From CAZCSH01 sp964501545 (GTDB taxonomy: Bacteria > Patescibacteriota > Minisyncoccia > Minisyncoccales > RBG-13-42-11): a DNA stretch of 13,831 nucleotides. Position 1 is the stretch's first letter, and each line of letters opens with the position of its first letter. A program made the position numbers and the translations under genes. The stretch is taken from assembly GCA_964501545.1 (NCBI GenBank), contig CAZCSH010000014.1, positions 1-13,831 on the forward strand. The letters run 5' to 3'. Of this stretch, positions 1-5,247 are shown piece after piece. The notes beneath the pieces were generated by a model. It did not search any database, was not told the origin of the DNA, and worked only from the letters and a program-made list of their open reading frames with translations.

Positions 1-73
1 GTGGACCCGCGGGGAATCGAACCCCGGATCTTTAGTATGCCATACTAACGCTTTTCCTCTAAGCTACGGGCCC
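1..73 (-). tRNA. tRNA-Ala(GGC), 3' end cut by window edge
   Basis: Read on the minus strand the cloverleaf is complete through the discriminator. Acceptor GGGCCCG pairs with CGGGTCC. The D stem is GCTT/AAGC. The anticodon stem TTAGT/ACTAA encloses loop ATGGCAT, giving anticodon GGC. The T arm is CGGGG-TTCGATT-CCCCG. The acceptor contains the G3:U70 wobble pair, the classical alanine identity element, so the anticodon and identity determinant agree. A73 is at position 2, and the window ends after one further base. Its 5' 29 bases are also the last codons and stop of the endonuclease-like gene upstream. Confidence 0.97.
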
Positions 74-749
74 TTAATTTTTTCAATAAAATTTTTGCGA
101 TTTCCTCCAGCTCTAACTGGATATAAGACCCCGCACACGTAACAACACAAACTCCCTTGTAATCGTTCTTCTCTGTTTTTTTACCCACCGTTCGAGGATC
201 TGGTTTCGTCTTATAAAAATTCTCTTCAGGGATTCCGGTAACGTTGGACCAATAATTTTCGAGTTCGCGGATATTTTGATCTGCCCGGTAAGATATCCTG
301 CACTTAAGTTGGTTTGACTTAATCTTATAGCACCTTTCTAATAATGTAATATATAAAAGGATTATTTGTGGGTCAGAACTCCCCAGTAATAGCCCGGAAT
401 GACCCTTCCATTTCGCACCTTCGCCAAGAAAAAGCATAGCTAAAACTATTTTTAGGTTTTCTAGATTAAGTTTTTTAATAACTTTCTTAGCTTCTCGCCG
501 CACCTTATTTAAAAATAGCTCGCGCTTGCGTCTCATCGAAGCCCACGCCATTACTTGTGCTTTCTTGAAACTTTTGCGATTGAGTTCTCGAATTTTAGTG
601 GTATACCAATTCGGTAAAATCACGCCCTGACACCAATTAGAAAGCGTGCTTTTTGGCATAGACAAATCCAAAGCTTGTCGTATTTCGGTATAAGTTTTAC
701 CCTTAGATCGTAATTTACGGACCTTTTCGCGAATGGTTGATTTCGCCAT
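45..749 (-). CDS. HTH + LAGLIDADG-like putative homing endonuclease
   Basis: A 234-residue protein. Residues about 5-42 form a helix-turn-helix (KLRSKGKTYTEIRQAL, then KSTLSNW). A basic linker (about 50-95) follows. Residues 103-113 read LAMLFLGEGAK, which aligns column for column with LAGLIDADGxx and places Glu110 at the metal-binding acidic position. The following SSDPQI and ENYWSNVTGIP segments also suit the LAGLIDADG fold. Only one such motif is present, so I infer a homodimer that cuts or binds DNA. This is not shown directly. A paralogue with the same order lies at 1722-2348. The last nine residues (226-234) and the TAG stop are encoded inside tRNA-Ala. A promoter ends 6 nt before the ATG and no Shine-Dalgarno is visible. 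Alternative: a DNA-binding regulator that lost nuclease activity. Confidence 0.72.
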   Translation of the reverse strand: MAKSTIREKVRKLRSKGKTYTEIRQALDLSMPKSTLSNWCQGVILPNWYTTKIRELNRKSFKKAQVMAWASMRRKRELFLNKVRREAKKVIKKLNLENLKIVLAMLFLGEGAKWKGHSGLLLGSSDPQIILLYITLLERCYKIKSNQLKCRISYRADQNIRELENYWSNVTGIPEENFYKTKPDPRTVGKKTEKNDYKGVCVVTCAGSYIQLELEEIAKILLKKLRARSLEEKR

Positions 750-755
750 TATTTA

Positions 756-784
756 ATTGTACCCTAAATTGTTTCAATGTACAA
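756..784 (-). promoter_or_regulatory. Promoter of endonuclease-like gene 45-749, probably leaderless
   Basis: On the minus strand a -35 TTGTAC (779-784) and a -10 TACAAT (756-761) are separated by 17 bp. Only 6 nt lie between the -10 and the ATG at 749, so transcription should begin at or next to the start codon. The -35 begins just 7 bp beyond the 3' end of tRNA-Glu. Confidence 0.6.
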
Positions 785-790
785 ATATTG

Positions 791-862
791 TGGGCTTATC
801 CTGATTCGAACAGGACTCTCTCCATTGAAATTGGAGCGCGCTACCAACTGCGCCATGAGCCC
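791..862 (-). tRNA. tRNA-Glu(TTC)
   Basis: Cloverleaf on the minus strand: D arm GCGC/GCGC with loop AGTTGGTA, anticodon stem CTCCA/TGGAG, loop ATTTCAA giving anticodon TTC (Glu), T arm TCCTG-TTCGAAT-CAGGA, discriminator A. The acceptor GGGCTCA/TAAGCCC has one C6-A67 mismatch; the other six pairs hold. CCA is not encoded (CAA follows). No separate promoter is obvious between it and the acyltransferase gene 17 nt upstream, so it may be processed from a shared transcript. Confidence 0.9.
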
Positions 863-869
863 AAGGGAA

Positions 870-894
870 GGGAATAAGACTATCTCTTATTCCC
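870..894. other. Perfect 10-bp hairpin around the acyltransferase stop codon
   Basis: GGGAATAAGA and TCTTATTCCC form a perfect 10-bp stem with a 5-nt loop. The loop holds the TAG stop of the minus-strand acyltransferase gene. There is no T-run on the minus side, so it looks more like an mRNA 3'-end stabiliser or processing signal just before tRNA-Glu than an intrinsic terminator. Confidence 0.55.
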
Positions 895-1593
895 CAATTT
901 TAGCAAGGTATCTTCCAAGGCTTCGTTGATTTGTTTTCTTGAGAGATTTGAGAGCTTAAAGGGTTTCCCGAATATGATTTTGGTGGTGATTCCTTTGCTC
1001 TCCACCCAAATCGGCAAAGCCGCAGCTCCGGTGGCCTGAATAAGGCTGGCCATACCGGGTTTAAACCTTCTAATCAGCTTCCCTTTTGCTTCCCCCTCCA
1101 GCTCCTTGAAGTTTACTCCGAGAGAAACCTCAGCCTTCTCTATTCTTCCTGCCCGGAGCATCTTAAACCTTATACCCTTTTTTTCCCTGCCTCCTCCTGG
1201 TGCCAAGAGAAAGGTTTTTCCCTCAGCCAGTCCTCTGCGGATTTCCTCTTCTGCCTCGGCTGCTTTCTTTCTTTCCTTCCTCGAAACAGCAACCGAGAGC
1301 GGCCGCAATGGAGCATACCACCATTGCGTATAGTAGTCCCGATCAGGAGTGGAAAACGGGACAAACCGCAGGTCAAAAAGAAACCAGGGGAAAAAGGCAA
1401 GAGGCAAGAAAACAGGCTCTCTCAAAGAAGGATGACGGTAATAGAGGACCGATCCCTCTGAAGAAGGGAGAAGTTTTCTTTTTTCGAGCCCCTCTACTTT
1501 GACTATCCTTAATAGTCTCAAGGCCAAAAAAACCAGACCCAAGGGCAAACCAACCAACCAAACCACTGCTAAGATTTTCTTCTTGTTTCTCAC
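880..1593 (-). CDS. PlsC/LPLAT-like acyltransferase with degenerate motifs
   Basis: A 237-residue protein starting at GTG 1593. An AGGAG Shine-Dalgarno (1599-1603) lies 5 nt upstream of that GTG. A longer ATG reading frame from 1662 would run through tRNA-Arg(CCT) and is rejected. Residues 6-30 form one membrane helix. The rest resembles the lysophospholipid acyltransferase superfamily. H54-P-S-L-R-E59 sits where the family has HX4D. LAPGGGR (130-136) sits where it has FPEGTR. The stretch RFKPGMASLIQATGAAALPI (176-195) matches the conserved substrate region before a VPV-type motif. The likely role is transfer of an acyl chain to a lipid or sugar at the cytoplasmic membrane. The altered Asp and Glu positions make activity uncertain. 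It sits between two tRNA genes and may share their transcript. Confidence 0.68.
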   Translation of the reverse strand: MRNKKKILAVVWLVGLPLGLVFLALRLLRIVKVEGLEKRKLLPSSEGSVLYYRHPSLREPVFLPLAFFPWFLFDLRFVPFSTPDRDYYTQWWYAPLRPLSVAVSRKERKKAAEAEEEIRRGLAEGKTFLLAPGGGREKKGIRFKMLRAGRIEKAEVSLGVNFKELEGEAKGKLIRRFKPGMASLIQATGAAALPIWVESKGITTKIIFGKPFKLSNLSRKQINEALEDTLLKLGNKR

Positions 1594-1635
1594 GATGTCT
1601 CCTCTCTTATTGATAAAGTTAAAGAACTGGACCTG

Positions 1636-1710
1636 TGCCCCCGGAAGGACTCGAACCCTCAATCTTTCCCTTAGGACGGGACTGCTCTAAATCCATTAAG
1701 CTACGGGGGC
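1636..1710 (-). tRNA. tRNA-Arg(CCT)
   Basis: Acceptor GCCCCCG/CGGGGGC is fully paired. The D arm is GCTT/GAGC with GG in the loop. The anticodon stem GTCCC/GGGAA has a G27-A43 mismatch at its outer pair. Loop GTCCTAA gives anticodon CCT, reading AGG. The T arm is GAGGG-TTCGAGT-CCTTC, with discriminator A at 1636. CCA is not encoded. The endonuclease-like gene upstream ends 11 nt before its first base. Confidence 0.95.
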
Positions 1711-1721
1711 TTATTTATTAA

Positions 1722-2348
1722 TCAATGCTTTATAATTCTCTCCTTGTAGAATTGATTAATTAATGATTGAATTAACTTTAAAAAATTACCTCCTTTTTTT
1801 ATAGTTATTCTACACATCCCATACTTAGTTCTTCCTCTCGTCCCGCCATCATTTAATCTGATAGTGAATCTATGTGATGAAATATTGGTAATTTTAGACC
1901 AATATCTTAAGCATTCTGATTTATTCATGCCAGAAAATATTCTTAATATAGGCTTGATATTTTTTTCCGGCACATTTAATACTCTCCTCAATACCAATAA
2001 ATATGATTGAATTATCCTCCCATCCGAATTAATCAATTCACAGCGCCTCTTGCTTCCTTCCCCCCAATAAAGCATCGCCATTACGATGGCAAGTTCTCGA
2101 TGTGGGCTTTGTAATAATTCGTGGGCACGTTCTCGTGCTTTCTCCCAATTAATTTCTGTACGTTTTGTGCTACCGCCCCGTTTGGATTTTAATATTTGAT
2201 TATACTTTGGTAAAACTCTTACACCCTGAATATGGTGCCATACGGTAGTTTTGGGGATAGATAATTTTGCCACTAATTCATTTATGCTATATCCTCTCCT
2301 CCTCAATGTTTTAAGTTTTTTTATCTTCTCTATTGAATGAATTCTCAT
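1722..2348 (-). CDS. HTH + LAGLIDADG-like putative homing endonuclease (second, divergent)
   Basis: A 208-residue protein. I chose ATG 2348 over an in-frame ATG at 2390, because an extended -10 promoter lies between the two and ends 6 nt before 2348. Domain order is the same as in the product of 45-749. An N-terminal helix-turn-helix (about 6-40, RRRGYSINELVAKLS...KTTVW) is followed by the shared GVxxLP element. Residues 90-100 (MAMLYWGEGSK) align with LAGLIDADG, with Glu97 as the acidic position. NSDG (107-110) and LRYWSKITNIS (147-157) parallel the SSDP and ENYWSNVTGIP segments of its relative. I infer a homodimeric site-specific nuclease or DNA-binding protein of a mobile gene; activity is not proven. 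It lies between a truncated tRNA-Arg and intact tRNA-Arg(CCT), codirectional with both. Confidence 0.72.
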   Translation of the reverse strand: MRIHSIEKIKKLKTLRRRGYSINELVAKLSIPKTTVWHHIQGVRVLPKYNQILKSKRGGSTKRTEINWEKARERAHELLQSPHRELAIVMAMLYWGEGSKRRCELINSDGRIIQSYLLVLRRVLNVPEKNIKPILRIFSGMNKSECLRYWSKITNISSHRFTIRLNDGGTRGRTKYGMCRITIKKGGNFLKLIQSLINQFYKERIIKH

Positions 2349-2354
2349 GTTATT

Positions 2355-2363
2355 ATTATAGCA
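2355..2363 (-). promoter_or_regulatory. Extended -10 promoter of endonuclease-like gene 1722-2348
   Basis: TGCTATAAT on the minus strand is a consensus -10 with the TGn extension. It ends 6 nt before the ATG at 2348. No convincing -35 lies 16-18 bp upstream, as is common for extended -10 promoters. Transcription would start at about the A of ATG, giving a leaderless mRNA. Confidence 0.6.
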
Positions 2364-2407
2364 TACTGAATTGGGAAGAACTACCTGCACATAATAAGAA
2401 ATTGCTT

Positions 2408-2432
2408 GTTCTATCTGTTGAACTACAGGGGC
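2408..2432 (-). pseudogene. Truncated tRNA-Arg(TCT) 5' half (pseudo-tRNA)
   Basis: Twenty-three of 25 bases match the first 25 bases of the intact tRNA-Arg(TCT) at 3745-3816: acceptor strand GCCCCTG, TA, then a fully paired D arm GTTC...GAAC. The similarity then stops. No anticodon stem, T arm or acceptor 3' strand can be formed. The only hint of more is TTTCTTA, which could be a decayed anticodon loop. Beyond it lies the promoter of the endonuclease-like gene. A -10-like TGATAGAAT lies upstream of the remnant, so it may still be transcribed. Confidence 0.8.
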
Positions 2433-2462
2433 AATAAAAATATTCTATCAAGTTTTCCCCTT

Positions 2463-2548
2463 GCCCCGTTAGACAAAAAAGCGCATCATCTAGAATGATA
2501 ACAAATTTAAGAGAGAAATTCAACATCTTGCTATTTGTCTAACGGGGC
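2463..2548. repeat. 15-nt perfect inverted repeat with 56-nt centre
   Basis: GCCCCGTTAGACAAA (2463-2477) recurs as its exact reverse complement at 2534-2548. The centre is AT-rich and carries a small hairpin ATCAT-CTAGA-ATGAT (2485-2499). The right arm abuts the htrA -35 region. A further 7-bp inverted pair CATCTTG/CAAGATG (2524-2530, 2556-2562) straddles the right arm and reaches into the promoter spacer. Confidence 0.8.
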
Positions 2549-2576
2549 TTGTTGACAAGATGATTTGTGTTAAAAT
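2549..2576 (+). promoter_or_regulatory. Promoter of htrA-like gene, probably leaderless
   Basis: The extended -10 TGTTAAAAT has its hexamer at 2571-2576. A -35-like TTGTTG lies at 2549-2554 with a 16-bp spacer. A TTGACA at 2552-2557 is only 13 bp away, too close for that -10. The -10 ends 7 nt before ATG 2584, so little or no leader is expected. Confidence 0.55.
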
Positions 2577-2583
2577 TAAGTAT

Positions 2584-3612
2584 ATGCCAGAATCATCCCC
2601 GATAGTAAAAGTAGCTAAAAAAGTTTGTCCGGCTGTCATTACAATAGTTATTTCCAAAGACCTTCCCAAAGTAGAGGGTTTTTACTTGTTCCCTTTTGGC
2701 GGCCAGCAGTTCGTTGTCCCTAAAGTCCAGAAAGGAAAAAAAGAAAGCACCAAGATTGGCGGAGGGTCAGGTTTTATTGTCTCGCCCAATGGCTATGTTA
2801 TTACCTCAAACCATGTTGTTGGAGATAGAGAAGCTGACTACACTGTTCTCTTTGAACCAACTAAAAAATATCCGGCCAAAGTAATTTCCAGGGACCCGAT
2901 AAATGATGTTGCCATCTTAAAAATCAATGATAAAAACCTTCCGTATTTGGAATTGGGAGACTCAGCCAAAATTGAATTGGGCCAAACGGTCATTGCTGTT
3001 GGAAACGCTCTCGGGGAATTCCATGACACAGTTAGCACAGGAGTAGTTTCAGGGCTTTCGCGCCATATTACAGCCTTTTCTGGCCTAAATAATCAGGCAG
3101 AAAGATTAAGGGGCCTAATCCAAACAGATGCAGCCATCAACCCCGGCAACTCTGGGGGCCCTTTGGTAGATGTTGAGGGCATGGTGATTGGGATTAACAC
3201 AGCCACTGTCATGATGGCTCAAAATATTGGCTTTGCTATTCCCATTAACTACGCCAAAAAGGATTTAGAAGAAGTAAAGCAGTTTGGCAAGGTTAGAAGA
3301 CCCTTCTTGGGAATCAGGTATGTACTCTTGGACAAAGAAATATCCAAACAAAACAAGTTGCCAATAGAGTATGGTGCCCTAATTGTCAGAGAGGCTCTGG
3401 GAGAAAGTGCTGTTGTTCAAGGAAGCTCGGCAGAAAAAGCCGGGCTGAAAGAGTTTGATATTATTCTTGAGTGTAACGATGAAAAGGTAGACAATGACAA
3501 CCCCCTTTCCCATCTTCTCCAGAAACATCAGATTGGAGAAGAAATCACCTTAAAAGTTCTCCGTGACAAAAAGAAACTTGATATTAAAGTAGTCCTAGAA
3601 GAAAAAAGGTAA
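2584..3612 (+). CDS. htrA: HtrA/Deg-type serine protease, one PDZ domain
   Basis: A 342-residue protein. ATG 2584 is chosen because the extended -10 element ends 7 nt before it; an ATG at 2560 would lie inside the promoter. The trypsin-like domain (about 7-230) carries the full catalytic triad: His77 in ITSNHVVG, Asp108 in INDVAILK, and Ser190 in NPGNSGGPL. One PDZ domain (about 240-338) follows, with FLGIRY at its start and SSAEKAGLKEFDII in the typical ligand-loop region. HtrA proteases degrade misfolded proteins, usually in the cell envelope. Here neither a signal peptide nor an N-terminal membrane helix is visible, so a cytoplasmic location or unusual export is implied. It is transcribed alone, convergent with the tRNA operon downstream. 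A long inverted repeat upstream could carry regulation. Confidence 0.93.
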   Translation: MPESSPIVKVAKKVCPAVITIVISKDLPKVEGFYLFPFGGQQFVVPKVQKGKKESTKIGGGSGFIVSPNGYVITSNHVVGDREADYTVLFEPTKKYPAKVISRDPINDVAILKINDKNLPYLELGDSAKIELGQTVIAVGNALGEFHDTVSTGVVSGLSRHITAFSGLNNQAERLRGLIQTDAAINPGNSGGPLVDVEGMVIGINTATVMMAQNIGFAIPINYAKKDLEEVKQFGKVRRPFLGIRYVLLDKEISKQNKLPIEYGALIVREALGESAVVQGSSAEKAGLKEFDIILECNDEKVDNDNPLSHLLQKHQIGEEITLKVLRDKKKLDIKVVLEEKR

Positions 3613-3633
3613 AACTAAGCTAAGCTTAGTTTT
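3611..3633. other. Perfect AT-rich palindrome overlapping htrA stop
   Basis: AAAACTAAGC, TAA, GCTTAGTTTT forms a 10-bp stem with a 3-nt loop and starts within the htrA stop codon. It is symmetric, with A-run before and T-run after. It may act with the next hairpin as a tandem terminator or mRNA 3' stabiliser. Confidence 0.65.
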
Positions 3634-3634
3634 G

Positions 3635-3661
3635 AAAAGTCCCGCCAGAAGCGGACTTTTT
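3635..3661. terminator. Bidirectional intrinsic terminator between htrA and tRNA-His
   Basis: AAAAGTCCCGC and GCGGACTTTT pair over 10 bp with one bulged C and a CAGAA loop, followed by T5 on the plus strand. The matching A-run on the left gives a T-run on the minus strand, so it can end both htrA and the convergent tRNA-Arg/tRNA-His transcript. Confidence 0.82.
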
Positions 3662-3666
3662 GATTG

Positions 3667-3738
3667 GGTGGCTAACGAGATTTGAACTCGCTCTGGGAGT
3701 TCCACAAACTCCAGTGCTGCCATTACACTATAGCCACC
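3667..3738 (-). tRNA. tRNA-His(GTG)
   Basis: Acceptor GTGGCTA/TAGCCAC, D arm GTGT/GCAC, anticodon stem GGAGT/ACTCC, loop TTGTGGA with anticodon GTG, T arm GCGAG-TTCAAAT-CTCGT. The base before G1 is G (3738) and position 73 is C (3667). This is the G-1:C73 pair that is diagnostic for histidine tRNA. CCA is not fully encoded. It follows tRNA-Arg(TCT) by 6 nt and shares its transcript. Confidence 0.97.
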
Positions 3739-3744
3739 ATCTTA

Positions 3745-3816
3745 TGCCCCTGATAGGAGTCGAACCTATATATCCTGCTTAGAAGGCAGGTATTCTATCC
3801 GTTGAACTACAGGGGC
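3745..3816 (-). tRNA. tRNA-Arg(TCT)
   Basis: Acceptor GCCCCTG/CAGGGGC, D arm GTTC/GAAT, anticodon stem CCTGC/GCAGG, loop CTTCTAA giving anticodon TCT (reads AGA), T arm ATAGG-TTCGACT-CCTAT, discriminator A. CCA is not encoded. It is the first gene of a two-tRNA operon. It is also the source sequence of the 25-nt remnant at 2408-2432. Confidence 0.97.
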
Positions 3817-3823
3817 AAGGAAT

Positions 3824-3852
3824 ATTATACCTCAAAATTACTTCTTGGTCAA
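3824..3852 (-). promoter_or_regulatory. Promoter of the tRNA-Arg/tRNA-His operon
   Basis: -35 TTGACC (3847-3852), 17-bp spacer, -10 TATAAT (3824-3829) on the minus strand. This is the strongest consensus promoter in the window. The expected start lies at or one or two bases before the mature 5' end of tRNA-Arg (3816). It lies just after the pilus operon's last gene, with no clear terminator between them, so readthrough is possible. Confidence 0.85.
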
Positions 3853-3878
3853 ACCGAGCGATGATAAAGTTCTCCGAC

Positions 3879-4175
3879 CTAAAATGGATCTAGGTAGGAT
3901 TTTCTTTCAGCCTCAAGAAAGCTCTCATTCCGCTTCTGCCATTCTTGGAGAATGGTTTGGTAGGTTTTTTCCTTAAACTGAATAGACTTTAACCCCACGG
4001 GTCCGGCACTGGGTTCTGCCCAAATACTATATTGATAGAAAATTACTCCTCCAATAACTAAACACAAAACCAAGGAAGCCCAAAAGGTTAAAAAGGCATT
4101 GTCAGCTAAGAGTCTCGGCAGCTTTTTGAAGTTGCTGATTGCCTTGTCTAAATCTCTTTTAGATATTCTTTTCAT
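3879..4175 (-). CDS. Small single-pass membrane protein at the end of the pilus operon
   Basis: A 98-residue protein that I do not recognise by family. A basic N-terminal part (1-24, likely cytoplasmic) precedes one hydrophobic helix at about 29-48 (FLTFWASLVLCLVIGGVIFY). An outside-facing tail of about 50 residues is predicted to be mostly helical and ends in ERKSYLDPF. Its start overlaps the pilO stop by ATGA, so it is translationally coupled to pilO. In proteobacterial pilus operons pilP follows pilO. This protein holds the same position but shows neither the lipoprotein signal nor the beta domain of PilP. A role in the PilMNO inner-membrane complex is an inference from position only. Confidence 0.8.
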   Translation of the reverse strand: MKRISKRDLDKAISNFKKLPRLLADNAFLTFWASLVLCLVIGGVIFYQYSIWAEPSAGPVGLKSIQFKEKTYQTILQEWQKRNESFLEAERKSYLDPF

Positions 4176-4696
4176 TTTGTATAGACTTTTATTATCAAGT
4201 TTGTGTTAATTCTACCAGCCTCAGCCGCTTGGTTAACGTTGAGACTGCGAATCTCAATTAAATAAGGGCTGCTTTCTAACTTTTCCAAGAATTTCATAAA
4301 GTTGGGAAAATAACCTTTAGAACTAACATGGAAACCAAGAGAAGGCCAATAATCTTGGGCCCCCTTGCCAGGGGTGGAGGGAGAAATAGTGATTGTTAAA
4401 TATGATTCGGCTGCTTTTTTCTCTAAAAACCCAATAAAGTCTACTGGCACTTCAGGATCAACAAATAACTGATCAATCTTTTCCAGAAAAACAGCCAGAT
4501 CTTGATAGAGCATTTTAAATTCTTCCAACTCTTTGATTTGGTTTTCCAAAGTAATATATTTTTCTTTTTGGCTCTTTATCTCGTTTGAAGTTGCTTGGAT
4601 TTTTTTAAGAAGGGGAAAAACGAAAAAGGCAACTATCAGTAAAGTTACAACAACAAGGCCTATGATTGAAAAGTTTGTCTTTTGGGCCGGTTTCAT
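4172..4696 (-). CDS. pilO: PilO-like pilus assembly protein
   Basis: A 174-residue protein. A short cytoplasmic N-terminus is followed by one membrane helix (about 9-30), a coiled-coil stretch (about 33-75, rich in K, E and L heptads) and a globular C-terminal half (about 80-174) of the ferredoxin-like type found in PilO. In type IV pili PilO pairs with PilN in the inner membrane and links PilM to the outer parts of the machine. The gene starts within the pilN stop (ATGA) and its own stop overlaps the next gene the same way. Identification rests on size, topology and position after pilM and pilN; sequence similarity alone would be weak. Confidence 0.85.
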   Translation of the reverse strand: MKPAQKTNFSIIGLVVVTLLIVAFFVFPLLKKIQATSNEIKSQKEKYITLENQIKELEEFKMLYQDLAVFLEKIDQLFVDPEVPVDFIGFLEKKAAESYLTITISPSTPGKGAQDYWPSLGFHVSSKGYFPNFMKFLEKLESSPYLIEIRSLNVNQAAEAGRINTNLIIKVYTK

Positions 4697-5247
4697 TTAA
4701 CCTTAAATTTAACTAAAAAATTAATGTTTTCTGGTTGGACCCAGTTAGTAGGCGGGAAATAGATTTCTTGAAAGTTTTCTTCTCTCTCCAAGTTTTCTTT
4801 AAACTTCAACAAAATTGTTCTATTAGGAGAAAAACCAGATAAATTGCAAGTAGCTCTCCAGGTTAACTCTTTATCCGTTTCAGAAATGAGGGAAAGGTTA
4901 GTTAACCGGGTGCCAAAGGGAAGGGCATTGGAAATCTTTTCTAAAACATCTGTTGAATCAAACTGGCTTTGGTAAAAAGAATCAAGCTGAATAAGGATTT
5001 TATTAAGGGATAGAAGGTTTTTTTGAAGAGTCTGCATTTGGGGATTCTTAAGTTCAGCTTCCCTTTGCTCAAACAATATTTCCTGAACCTCCACTTCTCC
5101 TGCCAGATAGACATTTAAAGCAAATAAGATTAAGGAGAGGCAGGTTAAAAAAACTAAAAGCAAAAAACCGAGGATTAAAACCAGCCTGAAGTCTTCTTCT
5201 TTCTTTAACGCTTCTTTTTGCTGTGGTGGTAGTAAATTAATCATCAT
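4693..5247 (-). CDS. pilN: PilN-like pilus assembly protein
   Basis: A 184-residue protein that begins MMINLLPP. The INLLP motif is the conserved PilN segment that binds PilM on the cytoplasmic side. A membrane helix (about 24-50) follows, then a coiled coil and a C-terminal domain of about 100 residues. PilN links the PilM ring in the cytoplasm to PilO in the membrane. There are two adjacent ATGs. The first overlaps the pilM stop (ATGA) and is chosen for coupling; the second would lose one residue only. Confidence 0.9.
   Translation of the reverse strand: MMINLLPPQQKEALKKEEDFRLVLILGFLLLVFLTCLSLILFALNVYLAGEVEVQEILFEQREAELKNPQMQTLQKNLLSLNKILIQLDSFYQSQFDSTDVLEKISNALPFGTRLTNLSLISETDKELTWRATCNLSGFSPNRTILLKFKENLEREENFQEIYFPPTNWVQPENINFLVKFKVK

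Noticed and set aside
791..862. Reading this tRNA as Phe
   Set aside because: With the perfectly paired anticodon stem the loop is ATTTCAA and the anticodon is TTC (Glu). Phe would need GAA.
1594..1662. Upstream extension of the acyltransferase gene to ATG 1662
   Set aside because: It would overlap the 3' end of tRNA-Arg(CCT). The GTG at 1593 has a well-placed AGGAG.
1106..1690. Several plus- and minus-strand frames overlapping the acyltransferase gene
   Set aside because: They are antisense or out-of-frame shadows with low-complexity sequence and no start signals. The same applies to similar frames opposite pilC, pilB, pilM, the PilX-like gene and the receiver.
2349..2390. Upstream start for the second endonuclease-like gene
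   Set aside because: The extra 14 residues run through the extended -10 promoter. The relative at 45-749 also begins directly at its HTH.
2463..2548. Inverted repeat as ends of an insertion sequence
   Set aside because: The 56-bp centre has no coding capacity and no flanking target duplication is visible, so it is kept as an inverted repeat of unknown role.
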